The notes under the pieces are model-generated. The model was not told the DNA's origin. It saw only the letters and a program-made list of their open reading frames with translations, and did not search any database. Shown piece after piece: positions 1 through 12,668 of a stretch of DNA of 64,000 bases (within the stretch, counting starts at the first letter, position 1; each line of letters opens with the position of its first letter). The DNA is taken from the NCBI GenBank assembly GCA_018398575.1, contig JAGTXZ010000008.1:496001-560000 (forward strand), given 5' to 3'. The DNA comes from Ampelomyces quisqualis. Taxonomy: Eukaryota > Ascomycota > Dothideomycetes > Pleosporales > Phaeosphaeriaceae. The translations under genes and the position numbers were made by a program.

Positions 1-530
1 TCCCCATAACGCTCACGTGCCACCATCCAACTTCATCATCTGAACATGCTCTCTCGCTAAGGCCGCTTGACTAGGACCACGCAACGTGACTAGTTAACCC
101 CAGCCTCCCCGTGGGGAAACAACTAACCCGCATCCGGCGTCACTAACGCCAATCATCTCAACGCCGAGGCCGCGCCACAAAGCGGTGAAGGCAAGCCCGC
201 AACCTTTCTAATTCGAAATACTACCACGAGGACCCTCTCTGTCTCAGTTGTCAATCACATGGCATCGTCGTGAGATCCCACCCCACCAGTCCTTCGCCTG
301 CACCTAGCTCCCGGCGTACCCTGCATAACACGGGGTTTCCGACAGGAGTCTGGGCCCATCCTCAACCACGCCGAGAGAACAGGTCGGGAAGAGTGCCTGC
401 GCTTGGACGATTTGATAGCTCTTTCAACGTCCGGTCCCGCCTTAAACATTGCTACGTTCCCATCCTGTTTTTCGTTGTTTGGATTCCTGGGATCTTTTGG
501 ATAGGATACGCCACCACTTGGAGAGAAATC
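1..530. other. Upstream region of KHA1
   Basis: No gene is supported here. An open frame runs in phase into the KHA1 start from an ATG at 270, but that stretch lacks conserved-looking sequence. I treat it as promoter and 5' untranslated DNA. Confidence 0.5.
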
Positions 531-3516
531 ATGTCGTCAATTGCAGAGGCGAGTGCGGCGCCCACGGCTCCGGTCAAGGCGCCGCCGCAGGGAGGCGTGC
601 TCGAGGGCGTGAACCCTGTGCATTTCGATGCGAAGAACCCTATTATTTTGTTCATCATTCAGGTATGCATTTTTCCTTCTACCGTTGGGTTACCGTTTAG
701 CTAGCCTTATCACGTTGCACAATGCCATGTGCTTGTGCCTGGAACGTGGTACCACGAGCTAGTAATTTGAATGTAGTAGCACAGCAACACCATTTACTAA
801 CAACGAAATGTTTAGGCATCGATCATCATCATTTTCTGCCGAGCGCTCAACTGGCCTTTATCTAAAATTCGTCAACCTCGCGTCATTTCTGAAATCATCG
901 GCGGTATCATTCTCGGGCCATCAGTCATGGGTCGAATACCAGGCTTCAAAGACTCGATATTCCCAGAAGCTTCGATGACGAATTTGAACCTGGTTGCGAA
1001 TATCGGCCTTACACTGTTCTTGTTCATCATTGGCTTGGAAGTCGATCTGCGCTTCTTGCTAAGTAATTGGAAAGTCGCGTTCAATGTCGGACTCGCCAGC
1101 ATGGCGATTCCATTTGGTCTTGGATGTGCTATTGCGGTGGGGTTGTATAACGAGTTCAAGGATGAGCCGGGGACAGTACCGATCGATTTCCCAATCTTCA
1201 TGCTGTTCATTGGTGTGGCGATGGCTATTACTGTAAGTCGGACAACGCAAGTTATCACATGCTTTGCTCATACGAATTTAGGCTTTTCCCGTTCTCTGCC
1301 GTATTCTCACCGAACTGAAGCTACTCATGACCCCTGTCGGTGTCATCGTTTTGTCAGCTGGTGTCGGTAACGATGTTGTGGGTAAGTAGTTGAGAGCTCG
1401 CTTCCTTGGTATCCAGACACTGATACGTTGCTACAGGTTGGGTCTTACTCGCTCTTTGCGTCGCCCTAGTCAATGCAGGCAACGGACTGACTGCACTCTG
1501 GGTCCTCCTGACATGTGCGGGATACATGATATTCCTCGTCTACGCAGTTCGACCAGTCTTTGTCTGGTACTTGAAAAAGACACGTGCCCTTCAAGACGGT
1601 CCGAGCCAAGGCATCATCAGTCTTACACTTCTCATTGCGCTCGGATCAGCCTTCTTTACCGGTATAATTGGCGTTCATCCCATCTTCGGAGCCTTCATGG
1701 CTGGTCTGATCTGCCCCCACGAAGGTGGTTTCGCCATCAAAGTGGCCGAGAAAATTGAGGATCTAATCGGCGCCCTATTCTTGCCTCTTTACTTTACACT
1801 ATCTGGACTCAACACTAATATTGGCCTGCTCGACTCGGGTATAACTTGGGGATACGTGATCGGAGTTGTTGCTGTCGCCTTCTTCTCCAAATTTATCAGT
1901 GCCACGCTGGCAGCTCGCGGCACGAAGATGTTATGGCGCGAGTGTTTTGCCATCGGATCTTTGATGAGTTGTAAAGGTTTGGTAGAACTTATCGTTCTGG
2001 TATGTCGATGTAAAATGCCTTCCCTGATGTCTCGGGCTAATGGATGCAGAACATTGGCCTCAACGCAAGAATCCTCAGCGCTCGCACCTTCACCATATTC
2101 GTCGTCATGGCACTCGTCACCACTTTCGTGTCGTCCCCTCTGACAGCTTACTTCTACCCTCCCTGGTACCAGAAGAAGGTCGAGTCCTGGCGCCGTGGCG
2201 AAATCGACTGGGACACCGGCAAGCCCCTCGATGGCTCCGAAACCCCGCGAAGCAGCGTTCACTACGAGAAGCTCGCCGCCGAGAAGATCAAGCGTCTCAC
2301 TGTCTACCTGCGTCTCGACAGCATGCCCAACCTCCTCGCCTTCACATCTCTCTTCGGCGGCAACGCCGACGCGCCTGCCCCCAAAACCCACCCATCCAAA
2401 GCCGTCAGCACCAGCAACAAGGATGCCTCAACCACCACCGAAGCCATTCCCGTCGATCGCCCTGTCGAAGCCTACGGTCTGCGTCTCCTCAACCTAACCG
2501 ACCGCGGCTCCTCCGTCATGCAAGTCTCCGAAATCGAATCCTACACCGCCTACGACCCCGTTGTCAACACATTCCGCACTTTCGGCCGCCTGCACAATCT
2601 CGCCGTCTCCGGCGAAGTCCTCGTCGTACCCGAAGCATCCTTTGCCGAAACACTCAGCACCCGCGCTTCAGACTCAGATTTCCTGATCCTTCCCTGGAGC
2701 GAGACCGGCGGCATGAGCGAACAAGCCGTCATCGAAGACAAGGGCACAAAGAACAAACTCGCCGCCAGCGGGTACATGTCTTTTGTGTCCGCCGCGCTCG
2801 AGCAATCCGCCGTCCCCGTCGCCGTCCTCGTCAACAAGAACTTTGGCGGAAGCAAGAACAAAGATCCCAAGCGCTCAGGGCCAGGAGGCATCAAACTCAC
2901 CCGCACCGTCTCCTCTGTATCCTTACACTCGGCGCGCGAAAAGAACCTCACAGCCCCCATCGCAGATAGGAGCCATCACATCTTCCTCCCATTCCTAGGC
3001 GGCAACGACGATCGCGCAGCACTCCGGCTCGTGCTGCAGCTATGCGAGAACAAACACGTTACAGCAACAATAGTGCATTTCCAAGGCCTTGCCGACCCCG
3101 CCACCTCCCCCACCACAACCACAACCCCTTCTTCACCAAGCAAAGCAGCCGAAATAACTACATCTCCCTCCCCCTCCGAACAAGACGCCGCTTTCTTCGC
3201 TTCCCTCGCCTCGTCTATCCCCGCTGACCTCCTCGCACGCGTCGTCTTCGAATCACTCCCTCCCTCCCCATCACCCGTGTCTGATATCCTCGAGCGCGCG
3301 AAAGCAGAGCTCGGCCAGACGCCCAAGAACGCGGGCGATCTCGTTGTGCTGGGCAGGAATATTTCGCGGAACGCGGCGTTGGCGGCGGGGACGAGGGAGG
3401 AAGGCGATGAGATTAGGAGCTCGAATGGTGCGGCGGGGACGTTGGGGGTGTTGGCGGAGAAGGTGTGGGAAGGCAAGGTTGGGGCGAGTGTGTTGGTTGT
3501 GAAAGCTGCGTATTGA
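531..3516 (+). CDS. KHA1: K+/H+ antiporter, Kha1-like (CPA2 family)
   Basis: Predicted monovalent cation/proton antiporter of endomembranes, homologous to yeast Kha1. Five exons (531-662, 816-1232, 1282-1381, 1437-1999, 2050-3516) join in frame to 892 aa; all introns are GT-AG. The first ~470 residues are strongly hydrophobic and fit a Na+/H+ exchanger fold, with family-like stretches such as RVISEIIGGIILGPS, LFLFIIGLEVDL and VGNDVVGW. The long last exon encodes a soluble C-terminal region with Ser/Thr/Pro-rich linkers, typical of fungal Kha1. The ATG at 531 is preferred because the in-frame ATG at 270 only adds low-complexity sequence. The gene converges with SMC1, leaving about 240 bp between the two stops. 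Family assignment is firm; the exact start is less so. Confidence 0.9.
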
Positions 3517-3756
3517 GCCTAGCTGGCTAGAATGCTGGGTTCTTTGGGAGTCATGTAGGTGTTGGATCTGGGAGTTGAGGGGTTTTTATCACGTGCATAG
3601 TTGTATATTTTTTGAGATGAGCGATGAATTGGCATGATAGTGCGATGTATCGATTAGGTACCCATGAACGTTTGTCGCTGGGTCGCTACTGTGACGTGAG
3701 ACTTTTGATACAATGTACACGCTTAGGAACCCCCACAATATGATTTCAACAACTCA

Positions 3757-6700
3757 CTAAGCTGCAGCAGGCTGTGGGTTGGGCTCATACTTTCTCAACT
3801 ACAGCAAGATTAGCACTTGTTAGCATTTAACGAGGGGACAAGGGAAATACTTACATCTAAACTTAAATACTTGCTCGTCATCTGGGCCTGATCACGCATC
3901 ACACCCACCAGCGTCTCGCTCTCCTGGAAGAACGACGCCTTGAGACTGATGACAATGAACTGCATACCTGGGCTTGCATGCTCCCGGACGTAATTCGCAA
4001 CACGACTGACGTTGATAGAATCAAGTGCGGCATCAACCTCATCCAGCACGAAGAACGGTGAAGGTTGATAGCTGTGGATGGCGAACAGCAGTGCAAGAGC
4101 AGCAATCGTCTTCTCGCCACCAGACAAGTGCTCCATGTCGCGGAATCGTTTGAGCGGCGGCGTAGCGTGGAATCTGACGCCTGCTAGGTACGGGTCGTCC
4201 GAGTTTTCCAGCGCAATGTAGGCTTTGCCACCGGGTGTGTACTGGGGTGATCGGGTCAGATCACTGTATGTGCCGCCAATGTTGTCTTGTATGTGTTTAA
4301 AGGCTTTCATGAAGATGTCGAAGCGCTTCTCTCTGACGTCCTCGAATGCTTTCTTTGCGGCAGCGGAGCGCTTGCGAGATGCGGCAAAGTGCTCATCGAC
4401 TTCCTTGAGGCGAGCCTGTGCCGCAGCAAGGCGTTCGCCTGCACGCATGTTGGGCGTTGCTTTGCTGATTTCAGTCTCGAGACGGGTGACGTGATCTGTC
4501 AGTCTGTTCTCGGCTTCTTTGAGGGACTCGATCGCCTGGTGTTGAACACGAGAGTCGACATCATCATCCTAGTAGATATTAGTTGAACGTTCAATGATAT
4601 GTGATCAGCGATCTTACATTCTCGAGAATCTCGAGCAGCTCTGTGCGAAGCTCTGAATCTAGCTCTTCAAAGTTGACCTCAATCCCATAGTCGTCAACTT
4701 GTGCAGGCTCGATCATGGTAGACTCTGGATCTTCATCGACATCCATCGCGTCGGCATCTGGCGCATCTGTCATCGGCAAGGAGGTAAGCGGTCTCGATTC
4801 GGCGGTGAGCGGAATGCTGATCTCGTTCACCCTACAGTCCTTGAGTACGTTGAAACGATTTGTCGCGCAAATTTTGACCTTGGCGTCTTCTTCGCTGACT
4901 TCTTTGGCGACATTCTTGACCTTATCGTTGCGTTGGTCCAACGCATGTCGGGCTTCCTTGACAGCAGCAGCTCGCTCTACTAGCTTCTCATTGAGCTGAT
5001 CACGCTCCTCTGTCAGCGTTTCGAGCTCTGCCACAAGCACATCGATGGAGTTCTGCAGCTCCTCTTGTGTCGCCTCAAGTTCGGTGATATCGGCAACTTT
5101 TTGCTTGATCTTGCCTTCTACTGATTGTAGGCGGGTCTCTGTGCCAGCGTGCAATGATTCGTGCTGCTTAAGAATGAACTGAAGCTTGATGCGTTGCGTC
5201 GAAAACTCGTTCCGCTTCTCGGCAGCCTCTTGCTGGACGGTGCCTTGCTGTGCTTCATAATCGCGTATGGAGTCGTAGCCAAGGCGTTGGCAGAAGTCGG
5301 AAAACACCTCGTCTGTGACTTGGTTTACCGAGTCCTGATGCTTCTCAAGCTCGGCTTCACTGTTCTGAAGCCGTTGTGCTTGCTCGTCGTAGTTTGGTCG
5401 TACTCCCCGTAGCTCACTCTTGTGATGCGCGACCTGCTTCTTGAGACTGTCGAGGTTGCGGGACAGGGTTTTGGACTCGTCTTGAGCGCGGTTGATTTGC
5501 TCTTGAAGATCCTGAAGATCAACATTGAGCTGCGACTCCTGATCTTGATTTGCATCCAATCTGGGCAACGCGGTCAATTCTCTCTGAATCCGTGTGACCT
5601 GGTCATTAAGTTTCTGGTAGGACCGTTCGTCCCACTGTTGCTCTTTGAAGTCGTCCTGGCCCTTGACCTCACCTCCCGTCTGCGTTCCTCCCTTGCTAAT
5701 GACTCGGCCGTCGAGGGTGACCGCTTTTGCATGGATCCGCCGGCCATAGCGAAGCTCCTTGGCGACTTTCTCGTTGTCACAAACCATTGTGTTTTCACAC
5801 GCAAAAGCCATGGCTCGTTCGTATTTTGCATCGTAGTTTATGCAGTCAATGGCGAGCCGCATGCCCTTGTGCAAGCCCTTCAGCTGTGGGTCAATGGCCT
5901 GAATCTGCAAAGAATCGAGCGGGACGATGGACATGACACCAAGTTTCTCGGCCTTCAGGTAGTTGACGCATTCTCTGCCGGTGGCATCCGTGTCGACAAT
6001 GACGGTCTCCATTTGGTAGCCCAACACTCGTCCTATGGCCTTGCTGAACTTCTCCTGCTTGGGGCTAATCAGGTCCCTGTATCTTCCGAACACTTTTTCT
6101 GGCCCATGGCGGTTCCTCAGGCGATCAACGGCTTTACGGGCATCCTGCTGTTTCCTTGACTCTTGGCGGCTGCCTTCGACCGCTTGGAGTTCTCTGAGTG
6201 CACCCTGTAAGATTTGATTCTTTTCGTCATATTGCGACTGCAACTGCTGACGATCGAAACGGAGCTTGTTGAGTTCCTGTTGCTTAGTGGCCTTGGATTC
6301 GTTGAGGTCCTTGGTCTCGGTCTTCAAGCTCCGCTGGCGCTCCTCTAGCTGAACAATATCTGCATTCAGCTTTTCCAGAGCCTTCTCGTGGCTTTCAACG
6401 CTTTGTTGCAGATTTTGCACATGATCTCGGTTCGTGTCAACTTCTCGCTTCAGCTTGTCGATCTGCATCTGGTTGCCATGAGTGCGCTTCGTGACGTCGC
6501 TACGAAGCTTGTTGTACTCCTGGAGATCCTGCTCAGAGAGCTCGCGACCCTGGTGCTGAGCGGCGGCCTTGAACTCGTCCTCCCATTTTTTCGCTGCCTT
6601 TTCCACTGTTTCGAGGTTTTTGCGGAACTTGTTGATCTGTTCTGCCTCGACATTGCGCTGCTTTTGCAGGGTTTCGAGCTGTCGCTCGAACACTGCACGG

Positions 6701-7789
6701 TCATTGGTGGCCAGCTTGATCTTATGCTCGATCGGCACGAGCTCGTTGGATGTGTCTTCGATTTCACGCTCTTTGGCCTTGATGTTGCGCTCCGTCTTGG
6801 AGGCCTCGCGCTTGATCTTGGCTTCTTCCTGGCGTTCCCTTTCGAGTCTCTTGTTGTACTTTTCGACGCCGCGCCTGTGTTCCTGCAGTTCCTCTTGGTG
6901 GCTTGCGATCTTGGTGCGCGCCTTTTCCATGGTTTCCTGGTAGAGAAATAGCTTCCACAGCGTCTTGGTCACAACGGCTTCGTCCCGCTCCGCCATCTTT
7001 TTCTCGTATTCGTCGGCCTCGTCCTTTTGCTCTTGGTATGTTCTGATTTCTCCGTTGATGGCGCGGCGCTCGCGCAGGTGCTCGGCGTTGTCCTCGGTGG
7101 CAGCCTCGGACTCGACCTTGAGGCGATCGTAGTCGGCCTTGTGCTCCAAGCTGCCAGAGATGCGCTCAATCTGCTCGGTAAGCTTGTCGGGCGGCATGGT
7201 GGCGATCTTCTCGACATCACCCTGGAAGACCAGGAAGTTCCTCGCCTTGACCAGGATGCTATGCTCCTCGAGGGCCTCGTTGTACTGCTTCTGGGAGACG
7301 AGGCGGTTGTTGATGCGGTACTCGCTGGCGCCCGAGCTCGTGATGGTACGCTGCCACTCGTGCGTCTGCTCGGCGTCGTCTTCGAACACGGCTTTGACCC
7401 AGGCGTTTTGCGGGTCGTTGCGCTGCGTGCTGGTCTGCGAATCGACATTGGTGTGGCCATTGACTCCGCCTTCCTGCTCGGCACCGGCCTCAGTAGCGGT
7501 GCCGTCGGCGCCAATGTGCGCGTCGCGGATGATCCTGCCGCGGTATATCATGTCCTTGAGCTTGTCGGATCGCAGCTGCGACGACTTGACGCCGAGGACA
7601 AAGGAAATGGCGTCCATGCTGTTGGACTTGCCCGAGCCGTTGGGGCCGATGATGGAGGTGAAGTACGAGTCGCCGAAGAGGAGGGCATGGCGGCCGCGGT
7701 AGGACTTGAAGTCTGGAGGAGTTAGCGGGTGCAAGAGTGTGTGTTGGGTGCGGCCTACTGTATATCTCCAGCCGGATGAGCTTCCCCAT
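3757..7789 (-). CDS. SMC1: Cohesin subunit Smc1
   Basis: ATPase subunit of the cohesin ring that holds sister chromatids together in the nucleus. Exons 7759-7789, 4618-7712, 3855-4568 and 3757-3798 give 1,293 aa, slightly longer than yeast Smc1 (1,225). The short first exon supplies the conserved start MGKLIRLEIY and the splice restores NFKSYRG. Visible features: Walker A GPNGSGKSN at residues 33-41, two long Glu/Lys/Gln-rich coiled-coil arms, a hinge with GRYRDLISPKQ and ETVIVDTDATGREC around residues 550-620, ABC signature LSGGEK near 1190, and Walker B FVLDEVDAALD near 1213. The last exon ends in SLDLRKYEPN, like Smc1 tails. A Gly/Asp/Thr-rich insertion after the first lobe (around residues 70-100) accounts for part of the extra length. 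It is divergent from GPC1. Confidence 0.96.
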
Positions 7790-8381
7790 GGTGGGCGGCC
7801 AGGCTACGCGCTGCCTGTCCGGCAATGGCGCTGTGTGGGTGTGGTGACGCGGGGCAGGGCAGGACAGGGCGGGGCGGGGCGGGGCGGGGCGGGTGTGAGA
7901 CGGGCGATGGCGAGGGTGAAGTTCGCGTCGGCGTGCAGGCGCGTCGCATGCAGCTGGGCGCGCCCGCCGTAGCTAGCGGCACCACTCCAGTGACGAAACT
8001 GGACTGGCACGTGACTGGGCACATGTGCATGGTGCAACTCCACACGTCTTCATGTATGATTTTGCTCCTGCTTCACTTCACTCCAGCTTTGTGCAGCTTT
8101 TCAAAACTTTACTTATTCCATTCCATCCATCTTCCGCCCTTGTGACCAGATACTATACGTCCCCTCGGCACCGTCGCAGCCAGCGATGACGTTGTGAGCT
8201 CCCATCACCAGCTTGCACCCACCCACGCCCGAGTCCATAGAGTCCATACACGTCCCGCAGTCCGCCAAGACGCCGCGAGCAGTACAGCCCTGTCATGACA
8301 ACAGTTCAAGTGCCTGACTCCGCTTGACCTGATCTGCACACCCCCTCGAGCCGCGAGATTGTACAAGACGAGCTGCCGGCC
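7790..8381. promoter_or_regulatory. Divergent SMC1/GPC1 promoter region
   Basis: About 590 bp between the divergent starts of SMC1 and GPC1, so both promoters must lie here. It holds a G-rich tract (7866-7894, listed separately) and a pyrimidine-rich stretch around 8040-8150 typical of fungal 5' leaders. No coding sequence is supported. Confidence 0.6.
7866..7894 (+). repeat. (GGGGC)n tract, possible G-quadruplex
   Basis: The + strand reads roughly five consecutive GGGGC units, giving at least four G-runs of three or more with 1-nt loops. By the usual sequence rule this can form a G-quadruplex. It lies about 75-105 bp upstream of the SMC1 start codon, on the non-template side for GPC1. Confidence 0.65.
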
Positions 8382-9841
8382 ATGTCTGAGCCTCAGCTTG
8401 CCGTCTTCGACGCCGCCAACGCTCCACACCAACCACCACTCTCCACCCCTGGCCTCTCCCGCTCGGCCTCCTTCTCCAACAGCTCCTACCACGACGAGTC
8501 CGACTTCGAAGATGCCTCCTTCTTCCCGCCTGTCGAGCGGCTGACCGTGTTTGATTTTGTCGAGAACCTCGCCCTCACGCAGCGCATCGAGAAAATCCAG
8601 AGCTCGATAGCGTCGCAGACGGAGAAGATCAAGAATCAGGCCAAGAACAGAGGCCTAACACGAGACCGCGTCGTGGAGGAATGGCGTCGGAGAGTCCCAA
8701 CCGAGGGCGAGCAGCTCGACAAGTACCGCAGGCGCATGCGCCACTCTGTTGACCGCCTGAACAGGCAGTGGAAGGACTCGGTCACCGTCACCGCGCGCGA
8801 GAAGGCCTCCTTCATCGCCGCCGTCATGAACATCTTCGTATCCGGCTACCTGGTAGGGCTGCACCCAGACTTCCTCCCGCACTGGTACACTGCCCAGCTA
8901 GTCTACTTCATGCCCATGCGCTTCTTCACCTACCACAAGAAGGGATATCACTACTTCCTTGCCGACTTGTGCTACTTTGTCAACATACTCGTCGTTCTGA
9001 GCGTCTGGGTCTTTCCGCAGTCCAAGCGTCTGTTTATTGCTACCTACTGCCTGGCCTTTGGTAACAACGCCGTCGCAATCATCATGTGGCGCAACTCGCT
9101 CGTCTTCCATTCCATGGACAAGGTTGTCAGGTATGCGCAAGTTCCCGCACGTCGAATCGTACAACTAACATGCGTAGTCTCTTCATTCACATTATGCCCT
9201 GCGTTACTTTGCACTGCTTGGTGCACTTGATCTCGCCCGAATTGCAACAGGAGAGATATCCTGCAATCTACAACATTCGACACTCGGACCCAACCTCACC
9301 ACACCACTACAGCCTTCCACAGATGATGCTTTGGGCGACGCTGCCCTACGCAGTCTGGCAGTTGAGCTACCATTTCCTCATCACCGTTCGTCGCAGAGAA
9401 GCCATCAAAGCCGGGCGACCCACTAGCTTCACCTGGCTTCGCAAGTCGTATGCCAAAACATGGATTGGAAAGGTTGTCCTCTCGCTGCCAGACTTTCTCC
9501 AAGAGCCTGCGTTCATGGTGATACAATATCTCTATGCCGTTCTGACGATGCTTCCCTGCCCTATCTGGTTCTGGTACCGCTGGGGTAGTGGTCTGTTCCT
9601 CACAATTGTCTTTATTTGGAGTGTTTACAACGGCGCAACCTTCTATATCGATGTCTTCGGCAACAGGTTCCAGAAAGAGTTGGAAGCCCTTAAGAAAGAT
9701 GTTGCCAAGTGGCAGGCGTCTCCTGGTGGCGGTCTCACGCCCTTCACACCAAACGAGGAGAAGCAATTAGGTCACATACCACCTCTTGAGGGAAGTACAG
9801 GCATCAAGCCGGCTGACGGAGAGGCACGGGAGAGGAAGTGA
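8382..9841 (+). CDS. GPC1: Glycerophosphocholine acyltransferase Gpc1
   Basis: Integral membrane acyltransferase that reacylates glycerophosphocholine with acyl-CoA to lyso-phosphatidylcholine, part of phosphatidylcholine deacylation-reacylation (yeast YGR149W/Gpc1; DUF2838 family). Exons 8382-9130 and 9178-9841 join at VV|SLFIHIMPC to give 470 aa. An ~45-residue Ser/Pro-rich leader is followed by charged helical sequence (YRRRMRHSVDRLNRQWKDS) and about eight hydrophobic segments from residue ~145, including LVGLHPDFLPHWYTAQ, FFTYHKKGYHYFLADLCYF and QMMLWATLPYAVWQLSY, which are family-like. The C-terminus is soluble and Pro/Glu-rich. The start is the first ATG of the long frame. Confidence 0.9.
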
Positions 9842-10929
9842 TGTAGCGCTAGATTGCCGATGCTGCTGTCTCTCACATCTCTGTATCTGTCAAGCCTCCT
9901 TATCGAGTCCTTTACCTCTACGTTGATCGGCGTTTTGGTCCTAGCAACTTCACTTGACGCTCAATTATACCCGCTCTATTTTGGCATCCGCATAAGTATA
10001 GACTGATCAGTTACAAGATACCCCCTTTCCTTCTTTCCTTCCATCCATCCATAGCCACTCCCCATCCCCTTTGCAAAGTAGCAGCAGTAGTAGTAATCAC
10101 AACCCGCAACAAGCTCAAACAACAGTATCACCCTCCCCCCCAAACCCCACTCCCCTACCCTCCCCACAATCTGCAAATTCAAACCCGCCCCCGACACCAC
10201 GTCGCAAATTCACCATCCCCATCCCCTCGCCTCGAGTCCTCATCACCCCTGCCTAAACCGCCTCGACACTCATTACTGCCCTAACGCATAATCGCCCTCA
10301 TACCCCGGTCGTAAGTCTCCCTGTGCCAGCGCCGCTGTGCTCAACGACGGACTTTGGATGGAGCGGAAACCATGGTACTTTTTTGCCACCGCCGCCGTCG
10401 CCGTCATGCATCTGCTGCTTTGCGGGGTGTGAAGACGGCGTTGGTAGCGCGTTGGGCTCGTGTGCAGGGCGTGCTGAGGGCGGAGTAGTCTACGCAGAAA
10501 CAATCTTGTTCGCGAGCTGGGGTGGGCGATGGGAGGCTGGTTTTGGTTTTTGTGGGGGAGGATTTGCGGGCTGGGGTGGGGTTGTGGATGTGGGGTTGGA
10601 GGTGGGGTGGTGGTGGACATTTTGGATGCGGACGTGTTAGAAGCATTTGGATGTGAAGTTCAGGGGATTGTGTTAGAGATGGGAAATTTCAGGATAATTA
10701 GAAGAATGGGGACTGGATTTATACTTTTGTGATGGGAATCACGGTGCGCCATATTCTTGCTGAACCCTTTTTCCACGATATATAACACCCTTGACGAGAT
10801 CAATCATGGGACGCCTCATATCATCTACCATCCAGAGCAACAGGAGAAGCTGCAATGTTAACGTCCACAGCAGACTCACATAACATCTACGGCATCATCT
10901 TGGTAGTTGGTGGAGCATACAGTATTCGA
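9842..10929. other. Intergenic region, no supported gene
   Basis: About 1.1 kb. It holds the GPC1 3' region and C-rich/CA-rich simple sequence (10020-10260 and 10520-10620). Overlapping minus-strand open frames at 10273-10620 and 10404-10646 are Pro/Thr-rich low-complexity sequence without a recognisable domain, and I do not call them genes. Confidence 0.5.
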
Positions 10930-11294
10930 CGGCAGTACGGAGTAGACGCTGAGATATTGAACACTTTTCAGGCTAAGATCTCCAAAAAAACATTACATGT
11001 CTTCTCTCGTCCACATCTATCACGGCGTACACTCTTGATAACCTCCTCCTTGACCGCCACCGTCTGTTTGAGCGAGCGCCCTGGGCGAGGAGCGTCCTAA
11101 ACGTGCTGATGCAAGATCTTAAGAGGGAGGACATTTGGTTCAAAGCCATTGGCAATTGCTCGGGCGTAGATTCGATCGATGGTACGTGGATTGACTCCAG
11201 TCAGATTAGATATATCAGAGGTCGACTTGCCAACAGAGGGAGACTTCAGATCAACAATACGAGACCGTGTGTAGAAATCATTATCTGGAGCCAT
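10930..11294 (-). pseudogene. Tc1/mariner-type transposase fragment
   Basis: Relic of the N-terminal, DNA-binding part of a Tc1-like transposase, reading leftwards from an ATG at 11294. The frame shows a helix-turn-helix pattern (SDISNLTGVNPRTIDRIYARA, then ANGFEPN), a stop, then APRPGR, KEEVIKSVRRD and GREKTCN. These match the order seen in fungal Tc1 transposases (HTH, then an A-P-R-x-G-R linker, then a second HTH with V-R-x-D-R-x-G-R-E-K). A TAG interrupts the frame where Tc1 proteins have a residue before DAPR, and a TGA follows LEILA. The catalytic DDE half is missing and no inverted repeats were found. It is a truncated, inactive insertion. Confidence 0.75.
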
Positions 11295-11424
11295 AAGTTA
11301 GAGAGAGCAGAGGAGAATAAGGCTTCCAGGGAGGGGCTCACGGGCTCAGGGGGGGACAGGCTTGGCAGACAGAACTCTTGCAAGGCACCTCCGTAACCTG
11401 CTTGCGTCTGAACCAACTCGCATC

Positions 11425-12668
11425 ATGTCGTCAGTCCATCAGGTTAGTACCGATCCCGTACGGTCGCATTGGAAAGACGACATCAACGCCGAAAAGTCAT
11501 TACCTCTCATCGACTGCGCGGCTCTCATACAATACGCGAAAGATGTACACCGACAATACATGAAGCGTGCTCGCAACATCGAGTGCCAGCTTTCCGATAA
11601 GTACAACATGGGTGGATTACATGTAGTTCGACTGCTCGACTTCGAAGACGGAACCACCTGGTTGGCGCGACTACAACTACGCAAGGGCACAGCAGAGTCA
11701 TGTCAACGCCTGACTGCGGAAGTCAATACAATGCAGGTCGTTCGAGAACAATCAAACATCCGAGTCCCAGAAGTATTTGGTTATGATGCGAGCTCTGAAA
11801 ATCCTGTTGGCGTTCCGTTCATGCTACTGGAATATATCCCTGCCATTACAGCTATGGATTCTTTCGGTGGTTGGAAAGAACATGGAGGTCGAATCCCTCA
11901 ACATTTCAGAACAGACTATCATGCTTCAATGGTCAGCATCCAGGTGCGTGGAACACAATCCAGGTTATATTATATTAATTTAAGCAGGTTGAAATAGCCT
12001 CGATGCGATTTCCGATGATTGGAAGGATTATCAAACTCTCTGATGGGACCTTTTCTGTTGGGGAATTACCTGACATTGGAGGACCATTCAAGACAGCGGC
12101 CGATTTCTTCTGTGCCTGGGCAGATAACAGTAAATTCTGCTTTAGCGAAGCCTTCATTCGAAAAAGAACACCGGAGACAGCCGTTGATAATATCATTAGC
12201 TCTATCGAGAGCTTTCCAGCACGACTATCGCGTTTTGCACAACACTACACCTTCCAAAGCGGTCCTTACCCACTCATACATTCAGATTTGTATAGCAGCA
12301 ATGTGTTGGTAGACTCTCAGTGTCGTGTCAAGGGTGTGATTGACTGGGAAAGCGCACTCGTAGGTCCTTGGGAAATTGTCGAGCTAATCAAGGAATTGGC
12401 AATTGTACCTCCTGTACTGGACGGAGCCTTTTACCGTGAAACGCAGTCAGACATAATCGCCGAACGAAAATGTTACATTCAAGCAATAAAGGATGGAGAG
12501 AGGGCAATGCAGTTTGACAACAGATTATCCGAGACACTGGAGAATGAGAACACTCAAAACTTAGCCCATGCATTCTGGCTATTTTCAGACGGCAGGATTG
12601 GCTATTACTCTGAAATAGTTGATCTGCTGGAGAAATCGACGGTGGGAGCTCAGACCAAGAGGCTTTGA
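11425..12668 (+). CDS. APH-fold phosphotransferase family protein
   Basis: Protein-kinase-like phosphotransferase of the aminoglycoside phosphotransferase/choline kinase superfamily, a large family in fungi whose natural substrates are mostly unknown. Exons 11425-11943 and 11988-12668 give 399 aa. Visible are the nucleotide lobe (TWLARLQLRKG), the hinge-like PFMLLEYIP, the catalytic loop HSDLYSSNVLV near residue 270 (H-x-D-x4-N) and the metal-binding VIDWESA near 288. All the key acidic residues are present, so the enzyme may be active. An in-frame ATG upstream at 11362 would add 21 residues; I chose 11425 because the extra segment overlaps AT/CA-rich leader sequence. It does not imply antibiotic resistance. 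Confidence 0.82.

Noticed and set aside
10273..10646. Overlapping minus-strand frames that could be a small gene
   Set aside because: Both are Pro/Thr/His-rich low-complexity translations of a C-rich tract. Neither shows a domain or convincing splice structure.
11425..12668. Antibiotic-resistance gene interpretation of the APH-fold protein
   Set aside because: Fungal genomes carry many such proteins with unrelated substrates. Nothing in the sequence points to drug modification.
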